The position numbers and the translations under genes are program-made. 64,000 bases of DNA, taken from Streptomyces rimosus. GTDB lineage: Bacteria; Actinomycetota; Actinomycetes; Streptomycetales; Streptomycetaceae. Shown here piece by piece: positions 57,137 through 64,000 of this stretch (position 1 is its first letter; each line of letters opens with the position of its first letter). The notes below the pieces were generated by a model. That model did no database searches. It saw nothing but the letters and a program-made list of their open reading frames with translations, and had not been told where the DNA came from. The stretch spans positions 434,001-498,000 of the forward strand of contig NZ_CP023688.1 in the NCBI RefSeq assembly GCF_008704655.1, in the 5' to 3' direction.

Positions 57137-59893
57137 TCACCCCACGGCGAACACCGCGCCCGCACTTCGGCTTCCCGGCAACTCGCGTCGCCCCGCCACG
57201 CCCAACTTCCGGTAGCACGAGGTCAGATGCTTCTCAACGGCCCGTGTACTCACACCGAGTTCATCGGCGATTTCCTGATTGGTCAGTCCCTTGCCCACCA
57301 GAGAGACGACCTTGCGCTCGCTGTGGGTGAGGGAGGCGTCCACACTCGGCGCGGTGGTCCCCAGGGCCGCGTAGGCACGTTCGGTCAGCCAGGGGGCGCC
57401 GCAGGCGGTGGCGAGATCGGCGGCCTCGCGCAGGACGGCCTTCGACTCCTTGCCGCTCTCCAGCGCCCGGCCCAACTGCAGCAGTGTACGGGCCCGTTCG
57501 AGCGTGTTGGCGGACGCCCGCAGGACGTCGGCGGACTCGCGCAGGGCGGCGACGCCGCCTCCCCCGGGCAGCAGGGCCCTCAGCCGCAGGGCGCGGCCGA
57601 GCGAGGCGGGGGCCGCCCACTGCCGCGCCCAGGACAGCTCCTCCTCCGCCAGGGCCAGGGCCGCACGGGGCTCGCCCAGGCGGTGGTGGAGGGCGATGGC
57701 GCGGGGCCGCCAGGGGTAGAGGGCGGAATTGCGCCAGCCGGCCGCTTCCAGCTGGCGCCCGCAGCCCAGCAGGGATTCCAGCGCGTGGGCGCCACGGCCG
57801 CGACGCGCGTCGAGCGATGCCTTGAGGAGTTGCAGCATGGCGGTCAGCGCGAGACCGCCCGTCCAGCGCTGCCCGGCGTCCCGCAGGAGGTGTTCGATCA
57901 GCTGGACGTCGCCGGTCTCCATGGCCACCGCGGCCCGTACGGCGGTGGTGGGCTCGCGCCAGTCCGCGTCCGCCAGTTCGGCGGCCAGGTCGGCTTGTTC
58001 GCGGGCCTGGGTCAGACGGCCGCAGGCCAGCTGGACCAGGGCGTTCTCGGCGTGCACCACCGCGTCGGGGCGGTCGGCGTGCTGCTCGCCGGACAGGCGG
58101 GCGTTCAGGCCCTCCACGGTGTCGGCGGCGTACAGGGCCACCGCGACCAGCGGGAGCGCGATGCAGGCACGTGCGGCGGTCACCGGCTCGCGTTCCAGGA
58201 TCTTTCCGGCCAGGGCGGCGACATCCGTGGCGGACAGGGCGCTGGAGAGGGTCGCCGCGTTGGTCAGCACGGCCGCCAGTTCGCGGTCGCCGCCGGTGTC
58301 CAAGGGGGGCGGGGTGCCCAGTGCTCTCAGGCGTTCCACCGCTCCGGTCAGTTCCGTCGGGTTCTCGTGCCCGGCGTGCCAGAGCCGCGCTTCCAGGCGC
58401 AGGGCGATCTCCCGGGCGGTGCCCCGGTGCGCGGCCGTGGGGTCGAGGTCCTCGGACGCGCGGCGCAGCAGGTCCACCGCCGAGGCGGGCGCCTCGCCCA
58501 GGAAGGTGGGCGGGATGAGCAGGGTGGCGGCGGCCCGGTCGGTGGCCGAGGGCAGGAGGCGGACGGCCTGGCCGATGTGGCGTTCGCAGGCGGCGGGGTC
58601 GGTGGCGCGTTCGGCGCCGGCCAGCTCGATCAGCAGGCGCGCGCGCTCGAAGGAGCCCGTACTCCCCAGCAGAGCGCGCTGGAGATAGCGGGCGGCGGTG
58701 TCCGGTGCTCCTCGGCGCAGGGCGGCCTGCGCGGCTGCCCGCAGTACCGCCACGGCCCATGGATGGTGGGTGGCGGTGACGGTCATCAGCAGGTCCGCGA
58801 CGTGTTCGGCGGGCCGGCCGGCCTGATGGAGGAGTTCGGCGGCGGCCTCGCGGGAGCGCTCGCGTTCGGCGACGGTGAGAGAGGAGTCGACGGCGTCGCG
58901 GACCACGGGGTGGATGAAGCGCGGGGTGTCGTGCGGGCCGAGCAGGCCGAGGTGGTGCAGGGTGCGCAGGGCCTGCTGGAAGCCGACGGCGTCCAGGCGC
59001 GCGTGGCGCCGGAAGAGGTCGGTGTCGCCGTGGTCACCGAAGGCGGCGATGGCCGCGGCCAGGTTCCGTACGGGCCCCGGCTGGGTGCACAGGCAGCCCG
59101 CCAGGCGGTCGCGGAACTGGGCGGGGCCCTGCACACGCACCTCGTCGGCGTGCTCGGCGGTGGGGCGGTGGCCGGTCAGGGCCAGCTCGCGCAGCACGGC
59201 TTCGAGGAAGAGCGGGTTGCCCTCGCAGGTCTCCTGGCAGGCGAGCGCGTAGGCGTCGTCGGCGGGCTCGCCCAGCTGGTGCTGGATCATGGCCCGGGTG
59301 CCGTCGAGCGAGAACGGGGCGGGGCGCAGGACCTCGGCGGCGTCCGCGAGGTCGCGGATGAGCGGGTGCTGCGCGCGGGGGTCGCCGTCGCGCAGGGTGC
59401 ACACGAGGACGACGCGCAGGGCGAACGGACGCCGGACCAGGTAGGCGAGCCAGCGCAGGGAGGGCACATCGGCCCACTGCAGGTCGTCGACGAGGAGGAG
59501 TACGGGGGTGTCGGCGCAGATCTCGGCCAGTACGGAGCGCAGGTCGTGCAGTACGGCTTCGGAGGCGGGCGTGTCCTGGTCGCCGGGGGCCGGGAGGCGG
59601 CCGGCGGGGCACGGCCCTGCGGCGCCGCCCGCGCCCTGGCCCCTGGGGTCGGCGCACAGGGCGGGCCCCAGGAGCTGGTGGAAGATGCCGTAGGCGAAGT
59701 CCTGCTCCATGGGTGCGGCGTTGGCCCGCAGGACCCGTACGGTGTCGGGGGCCTGGGCGCCGGCCTCCTGGAGGAGCGTGGACCGGCCGATGCCCAAGGG
59801 TCCGGTGAGCACCAGGGCGGACGAACGGCCCGCCTGCGCCCGGCGTAGTGCGGTATTGATGCGGGTCATTTCGGCCTCCCGCTCATACAGCAT
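57137..59893 (-). CDS. LAL-family (LuxR, large ATP-binding) transcriptional regulator, third of the tandem
   Basis: The protein has 918 aa, the usual size for LAL activators. The N-terminal ATPase has a Walker A-like GPLGIGRST (residues 31-39), with Arg where Lys is usual, and a good Walker B (LLLVDDLQW, about 132-142). A long helical, TPR-like middle follows, then a LuxR helix-turn-helix at about 852-902 (GLTNQEIADELGVSTRAVEKHL). The ATG at 59893 has AAAGGGA upstream and overlaps the end of the preceding LAL gene by 11 bp, so translation is probably coupled. Tandem LAL genes with a PAS-LuxR gene recall NysRI-RIV, AmphRI-RIV and FscRI-RIV. I infer that it activates this cluster. Its effector is unknown, and the Lys-to-Arg change may weaken ATP use. 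Confidence 0.93.
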   Translation of the reverse strand: MLYEREAEMTRINTALRRAQAGRSSALVLTGPLGIGRSTLLQEAGAQAPDTVRVLRANAAPMEQDFAYGIFHQLLGPALCADPRGQGAGGAAGPCPAGRLPAPGDQDTPASEAVLHDLRSVLAEICADTPVLLLVDDLQWADVPSLRWLAYLVRRPFALRVVLVCTLRDGDPRAQHPLIRDLADAAEVLRPAPFSLDGTRAMIQHQLGEPADDAYALACQETCEGNPLFLEAVLRELALTGHRPTAEHADEVRVQGPAQFRDRLAGCLCTQPGPVRNLAAAIAAFGDHGDTDLFRRHARLDAVGFQQALRTLHHLGLLGPHDTPRFIHPVVRDAVDSSLTVAERERSREAAAELLHQAGRPAEHVADLLMTVTATHHPWAVAVLRAAAQAALRRGAPDTAARYLQRALLGSTGSFERARLLIELAGAERATDPAACERHIGQAVRLLPSATDRAAATLLIPPTFLGEAPASAVDLLRRASEDLDPTAAHRGTAREIALRLEARLWHAGHENPTELTGAVERLRALGTPPPLDTGGDRELAAVLTNAATLSSALSATDVAALAGKILEREPVTAARACIALPLVAVALYAADTVEGLNARLSGEQHADRPDAVVHAENALVQLACGRLTQAREQADLAAELADADWREPTTAVRAAVAMETGDVQLIEHLLRDAGQRWTGGLALTAMLQLLKASLDARRGRGAHALESLLGCGRQLEAAGWRNSALYPWRPRAIALHHRLGEPRAALALAEEELSWARQWAAPASLGRALRLRALLPGGGGVAALRESADVLRASANTLERARTLLQLGRALESGKESKAVLREAADLATACGAPWLTERAYAALGTTAPSVDASLTHSERKVVSLVGKGLTNQEIADELGVSTRAVEKHLTSCYRKLGVAGRRELPGSRSAGAVFAVG

Positions 59894-62699
59894 CCGTTAC
59901 GTCCCTTTCCGTCGACCGGCTCCGCGCGCGGAGTTCCTTGCGTGAGGTGATACGCAATTTCTTGTAGGTATTGCTCAACCGGTGTTCGACGGTTCTCCGG
60001 CTCACCATGAGCTGCTCGGCGATCTCGCGGTTGCCCAGGCCGCGGCGGGCCAGTTCGGCGGTCTGCCGCTCGGCGGGCGACAGGGCGGACCAGCCCTCGG
60101 GAAGGGCCTCGTCGTCGGGAGCGGCCGGCTGGTCCAGCTGGGCGGACAGCCACCGCACGCGTTCGGCCAGCCGGCCGGAGGTACGGGTGACGCTGAGCCG
60201 GGACAGTTCGGACAGCAGGCGGGCCGCGGAGGCGCGCTGGCCCTTGGTGACCTCCTCGGTGACGAGGTCCGCCAGAACCCATGCGTAGGCGAGCCGGGTG
60301 GGCAGCTCGCCCAGGAGGCGGGTGGTCGTGCCGTCGGCCGGCTCCTGCTGGTCGACGCTTTCGGCGCCCAGCTGGGCCAGGCCCAGTGCGCTGGGGGCAC
60401 CCCACTGGCGGGCGAGGGTCAGCTCCTCACGGATCAGCCGCTGGGCCTGTTCCTGGTCGCCGAGCGTGAGGCAGGCCCGGGCGGCCATCGAGCGCCAGGG
60501 CAGCACGATGGGGTTGGCCCACTGTCGGCGCAGCAGCCAGCGGCCGCTCTCCTTGAACAGTTCGGCGCTCTCGGCCCAGTGTCCTTCCTCCATGGCCACG
60601 CGGGCACGGGCGTACAGCAGATAGGGCCAGTAGACGCCGTATTCGGCGCCGGGCGGCAGGGGGGTACGGGCCAGGGCGCGGGCCTCGTCGCACCGGCGGT
60701 CCTCCTGGGCGATGGTGCTGCGTACGGCGATGAGGTGCGAGGCGGCCAGGGGGTGCCAGGCGGCGAGGGGAAGGGCCCGTTCGGCGGCGTCCGCGGCGCG
60801 GTCGGCGGCGTCCAGGCGGCCACCGCGCAGATGCAGTTCGGCGGACAGGGCCAGGGCGCGGGCCAGGACGGGGTGGCTGTGGCGGCGGCGCAGTTCGGCG
60901 ATGACGGTGGCGAGCCGGTCCTCGGCCTCGGTGGCGGCATCGGTGGCCCACAGTGCCCGGACGGCGGCCAGGCGGGGCAGTGCGGGGGCGGCGTTGCCCG
61001 CGTCCAGGGCGCGGCGGGCCAGCTCCGCGACCCGTGCGCGGTGCCGGCCGCGTGCGGCGAGCTGCCAGGCCCGGACGCCGGCCTGGGCCGGTGCCAGCGG
61101 GTGTTCGGGCAGGGTGGGGAAGCCGGGGGCGGGCAGGTCACAGGTCTCGGGAGCGCTCTCAGCCGCATACCAGTACAGCGCGATCAGCTCGTCGCGCTCG
61201 CTGCCGTGGGCGGTGGCGAGGGCGTGCGCGGCGGCGCGGCGGCCCCAGGCGTCGTCGCCGCGGGCCAGGCCCATGTCCAGGGCCCGTACACGCAGCTGGG
61301 CCCAGGGTTCGCCCTCGTCCGGGGCCTGGACGAGGGTCATGAGCCTGCGGTCGCCGGCTTCGGGAGCGGACACGGCCTCGGCGCCGGCCAGGTCGAGGCC
61401 GAGGTGGGCGCGTTCCAGCGGGTCCTGGGGCTCGTCCAGGGCGCGGTGCAGATACGTGGCGGCGCGGGCGAAGTCGCCGCGGCGCAGGGCGGCGCCGTAG
61501 CCGCCGCGCAGGGCGTGCACCGCCCAGGGCTCGCCGATGGGCGGTGCCTCCAGCAGGAGGCGGGCGATGTCCTCGTCGTCGGCCACGATCTGATAGGCGA
61601 GGTGGGCGGCGCGGGCGTACAGGGCGGCGCGTTCGGCGGCGGGTGTGTCCTCCAGGATGCGGGCCCGGACGATGGGCATCCGCAGGCGTTCGTGGGTGCC
61701 TTCGGGGACGGTGAAGCCGGCCATCTCCAGCGACGCCCGCAGCCGGGATTCGCGTACGGTGCGCAGCCCGGCCAGGGAGCAGATCAGGGGGAAGTCGAGC
61801 AGGTCGCCGCCGACGGCCAACGCGCGTAGCACGGCGGTCGCCTCGTCGGTCAGTCCGCGCAGGGCGCGGCCCGCGCGGTCGCCGACGATGCCATTGATCA
61901 GGGTGTGCAGCTGCGGAACACGGTCGGCGGCCGGCCGGTGGCCAGCGTCGGCGAAGCAGCGCAGGGCCGCGTTCAGGACGGCGGGGCTGCCGTGGGCCGC
62001 CTCGGTGGCCGCGGCGGCGAACGCCTCGTCGCACGGGGTGCCGCAGATCCGCTCGGTCAAGGCGGCGACCGCGCGCGGGCTCAGGGGTTGAACGGTGAGG
62101 CGGCGGAACAGCCGTGCGGAGGGGGTGGCGTCGGCCAGCCAGTCGGGGCCGTACGGGTACAGCCCGGTGCGTCCGACGATCAGGACGAGGGGGACGCCGT
62201 TGGCCAGGCGGCGCACCAGGGCCTGCAGCCACTGTACGGAGGCCGGGTCCAGCCACTGCGCGTCCTCCACCGTCACCAGCGTGGGTGTGCGGCGGGCGGT
62301 GTGCAGGAGTTCGGGCAGGCCCGGCAGACAGGCCGGCTCCTGCTCCCTCCGCAGATCCTGTAACGAGCGTTCGGCCACCTCGCCCAGCTGGCCGAGCAGC
62401 TGGGTCACGGCTCCGTAGCGCAGATCGCGTTCGGCCAGCGAGCCGCTGACGCGCAGGACGCGTACCGAGCGCTCCTCCGCGAGGCGGCCGGCCCAGCGCA
62501 GCAACGCGTTGTGGCCGAAGCCGGGGCGGCCGGTCACGGAGACGACGGCGGGACGGCCTTCGCCGAGCGCGACCACCGCACGGCCCAACTCGGCCTGCTG
62601 TTCCTCACGTTCGAGCAGGGGCGGATCGGCGCGCAGCCGTCCCGCCCGTATGAACCCCGCGTATAGCTGCTCGTCGTTCAACCCGGTCACCGACCTCAC
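59883..62699 (-). CDS. LAL-family transcriptional regulator, second of the tandem, with degenerate Walker A
   Basis: The protein has 938 aa from a GTG start at 62699, 10 bp after the stop of the upstream LAL gene. A GTG at 62690 is an alternative. The P-loop position reads GRPGFGHNA (residues 57-65), so both the Lys and the Ser/Thr that hold phosphate and magnesium are missing. The Walker B-like VTVEDAQWLD (about 143-153) is kept. The helix-turn-helix is at the C terminus (about 873-923: GLGNREIAEQLMVSRRTVEHRL). It contains one TTA codon (62361-62363, residue 113). It overlaps the next LAL gene by 11 bp. It may regulate without ATP hydrolysis or through its partners; this is inference. Confidence 0.92.
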   Translation of the reverse strand: MRSVTGLNDEQLYAGFIRAGRLRADPPLLEREEQQAELGRAVVALGEGRPAVVSVTGRPGFGHNALLRWAGRLAEERSVRVLRVSGSLAERDLRYGAVTQLLGQLGEVAERSLQDLRREQEPACLPGLPELLHTARRTPTLVTVEDAQWLDPASVQWLQALVRRLANGVPLVLIVGRTGLYPYGPDWLADATPSARLFRRLTVQPLSPRAVAALTERICGTPCDEAFAAAATEAAHGSPAVLNAALRCFADAGHRPAADRVPQLHTLINGIVGDRAGRALRGLTDEATAVLRALAVGGDLLDFPLICSLAGLRTVRESRLRASLEMAGFTVPEGTHERLRMPIVRARILEDTPAAERAALYARAAHLAYQIVADDEDIARLLLEAPPIGEPWAVHALRGGYGAALRRGDFARAATYLHRALDEPQDPLERAHLGLDLAGAEAVSAPEAGDRRLMTLVQAPDEGEPWAQLRVRALDMGLARGDDAWGRRAAAHALATAHGSERDELIALYWYAAESAPETCDLPAPGFPTLPEHPLAPAQAGVRAWQLAARGRHRARVAELARRALDAGNAAPALPRLAAVRALWATDAATEAEDRLATVIAELRRRHSHPVLARALALSAELHLRGGRLDAADRAADAAERALPLAAWHPLAASHLIAVRSTIAQEDRRCDEARALARTPLPPGAEYGVYWPYLLYARARVAMEEGHWAESAELFKESGRWLLRRQWANPIVLPWRSMAARACLTLGDQEQAQRLIREELTLARQWGAPSALGLAQLGAESVDQQEPADGTTTRLLGELPTRLAYAWVLADLVTEEVTKGQRASAARLLSELSRLSVTRTSGRLAERVRWLSAQLDQPAAPDDEALPEGWSALSPAERQTAELARRGLGNREIAEQLMVSRRTVEHRLSNTYKKLRITSRKELRARSRSTERDVTDAV
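62361..62363 (-). promoter_or_regulatory. In-frame TTA leucine codon in the second LAL gene
   Basis: The plus-strand TAA at these positions is in frame, giving TTA in the ERSLQDL segment (residue 113). It suggests dependence on the bldA leucyl tRNA. Confidence 0.85.
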
Positions 62700-62709
62700 C
62701 CCGGCCGTC

Positions 62710-64000
62710 TCAGCGCTGACCGCGCGTCCGCGACGCCTGCCGTGGCACCCGCGCCCCGCGGACGCCCGGAGTGCGCAGGACCGCGGCGAGCTGGGCGCGC
62801 TCGGTGATGGCCAGCTTGCGGTACACGTTCGTCAGGTGCATCTCGACCGTACGGACGCTGACGTGCAGCGACTGGGCGATCGAGCGGTTCCTCGCGCCTC
62901 CGGCGGCGAGGCCGGCGACCTTGCGCTCCATGCTGGTGAGCAGGTCCAGGGGCGAGCCGGTCATCTTCCGCATGCGGCCGCCCGCCGCCAGCAGGGCGCC
63001 GCGGGCGTTCTGCCCCAGGGTGAGGGCTCCGCAGCGCTGGGCGAGGTCGGCCGCGGCACGCAGGTGCTCGCGCGCGCCGCGCCGGTCGTCGGCCGCCAAC
63101 AGGGTCTGCCCCAGGACGAGTTCGGCGCGGGCGTGCTCCACACGGGCCGGTGAGGCGGCCAGCGCCTGTACGGCCTCGCCCAGCAGGGCCACGCCCTTCT
63201 CGCCGGGGGTGGCCACACCGCGGGCCAGGGCGGCGAGGCCGAGGACGCGCGGGGTGCCCCAGCGCCGTGCGAGCCGGGTGCCGTGCGCCGCGAGGTCCCG
63301 GGCCTCCTCGGCGCGGCCGAGTTCCGCGAGCACACAGGCCGCCTCCGCCCACCAGGGCAGATACAGCGCGTTGCGCACTTCGGCCTCCTCCAGCGACCTG
63401 CCGCATTCGAGGAACAGTGCCAGCGCCCCTTCGGGGTCGCCCAGGGCATGTCGGGCACGACCGTGGACCAACAGGTACCGGTAGAAGGACCACACGTACT
63501 GGTCGCGCCATACGGGGTCGATGCCGGCCAGCAGCTTCTCGGCGCGCGCGGCCTCGCCCCGGTCCACCAGCACGCCGGCCAGGGCCAGGCGCGGCAGGGC
63601 CACCGTCTCGCCCCACTGTTCCGCTTCGCTGATCTGCACCGCCCTGCGGGCGTCCGCGAGCGCGTCCGGGAGGGAGCCCAGACCGTGCAGGACCAGGGCG
63701 CGGATGGACAGGGCCAGGGAGTAGGTCCAGACGGCGGAGTTCTCCCGGCCGTGGCGCAGGAGGCGGTCCAGCGCGCGCAGCGCGTCGTCGGTACGGTCGG
63801 CGAGGGCCAGGACGAAGCCGGAGTTGATCAGCGACCAGTTCTTCAGGGGCAGCTGGGGCGAGCGGACCGCGCGCAGGGCGCACTGCACCGCGGGTTCCGG
63901 GTCCGCCTCGTCGTCGAACACCCTCAGTACGGCCATCGCCCCCAGCTTCTGGCGCTGGGCGGGGGTGTCGCCCTCGGGCACGGCCATCCCCGCGGCCCGC
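62710..64000 (-). CDS. LAL/LuxR-family transcriptional regulator, first of the tandem (5' end beyond window)
   Basis: The frame is open to the window edge. The in-frame ATG at 63987 is probably internal because codons upstream of it (…RAAG) continue the frame and the family's N-terminal ATPase is absent. What is visible is a helical, TPR-like C-terminal half and a LuxR helix-turn-helix near the end (about 62930-62780: ARNRSIAQSLHVSVRTVEMHL, then NVYRKLAITERAQL). The stop at 62710-62712 is 10 bp before the start of the next LAL gene, so the three LAL genes form a tight operon. Full length cannot be judged, but a protein of about 900 aa is expected. Confidence 0.88.
   Translation of the reverse strand, partial: RAAGMAVPEGDTPAQRQKLGAMAVLRVFDDEADPEPAVQCALRAVRSPQLPLKNWSLINSGFVLALADRTDDALRALDRLLRHGRENSAVWTYSLALSIRALVLHGLGSLPDALADARRAVQISEAEQWGETVALPRLALAGVLVDRGEAARAEKLLAGIDPVWRDQYVWSFYRYLLVHGRARHALGDPEGALALFLECGRSLEEAEVRNALYLPWWAEAACVLAELGRAEEARDLAAHGTRLARRWGTPRVLGLAALARGVATPGEKGVALLGEAVQALAASPARVEHARAELVLGQTLLAADDRRGAREHLRAAADLAQRCGALTLGQNARGALLAAGGRMRKMTGSPLDLLTSMERKVAGLAAGGARNRSIAQSLHVSVRTVEMHLTNVYRKLAITERAQLAAVLRTPGVRGARVPRQASRTRGQR

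Noticed and set aside
59982..61829. A 615-residue plus-strand open frame opposite the second LAL gene
   Set aside because: The minus-strand gene has clear helix-turn-helix and ATPase-like motifs. The plus-strand frame is glycine-rich and domain-free.

Overview
The window is very GC-rich DNA with strong third-position G/C bias, typical of Streptomyces or a close actinomycete. All real genes lie on the minus strand and belong to one modular type I polyketide gene cluster. From the high-coordinate end they are: three LAL (large ATP-binding LuxR) regulators (the first cut by the window edge), a small PAS-LuxR regulator, a giant six-module polyketide synthase (PKS), a one-module fully reducing PKS, a two-module PKS ending in a thioesterase, and, after a hairpin and a fresh control region, another PKS whose 3' end runs off position 1.

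Read in biosynthetic order, the modules describe a glycosylated tetraene macrolide of the rimocidin/CE-108 type. Modules are numbered by analogy. The gene at 1-8484 starts with a KR-only module (ring OH) and then a DH-containing module (first double bond). It resembles the protein carrying modules 1-4 of tetraene systems. The giant gene gives modules 5-10: a double bond, OH, a methylmalonyl unit with OH, OH, a keto position from a dead KR, and OH. This pattern matches NysI, AmphI and PimS2. The next gene is module 11 (CH2). The TE gene carries module 12, whose complete DH-ER-KR set has a decayed KR (predicted ketone), and module 13, with an atypical AT (predicted ethylmalonyl), a DH lacking its Asp, a working KR, and the TE. 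Thirteen modules plus a starter give a 28-membered lactone with C5 ketone, C7 methylene, C9 OH, C11 hemiketal, C14 carboxyl precursor and C2 ethyl. These are the distinguishing features of rimocidin. The loading protein, modules 3-4, sugar, P450 and export genes must lie outside the window.

Control elements can be seen. Two 16-nt sites match 14 of 16 positions of the PimM-type PAS-LuxR operator. One precedes the giant PKS and the other precedes the modules 1-4 PKS, so the local PAS-LuxR regulator probably switches on both PKS transcripts. Three strong inverted repeats mark transcript ends. The PAS-LuxR gene and the middle LAL gene each contain a TTA leucine codon, which suggests bldA-dependent translation. 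The LAL genes are almost or actually overlapping and look like one operon.

I do not see an entirely new system. The most unusual points are the silent reductive loop of module 12, the AT of module 13, the collapsed Walker A motif in one LAL protein and the recent module 11/12 sequence exchange. The very long plus-strand open frames opposite the PKS genes are codon-bias shadows.
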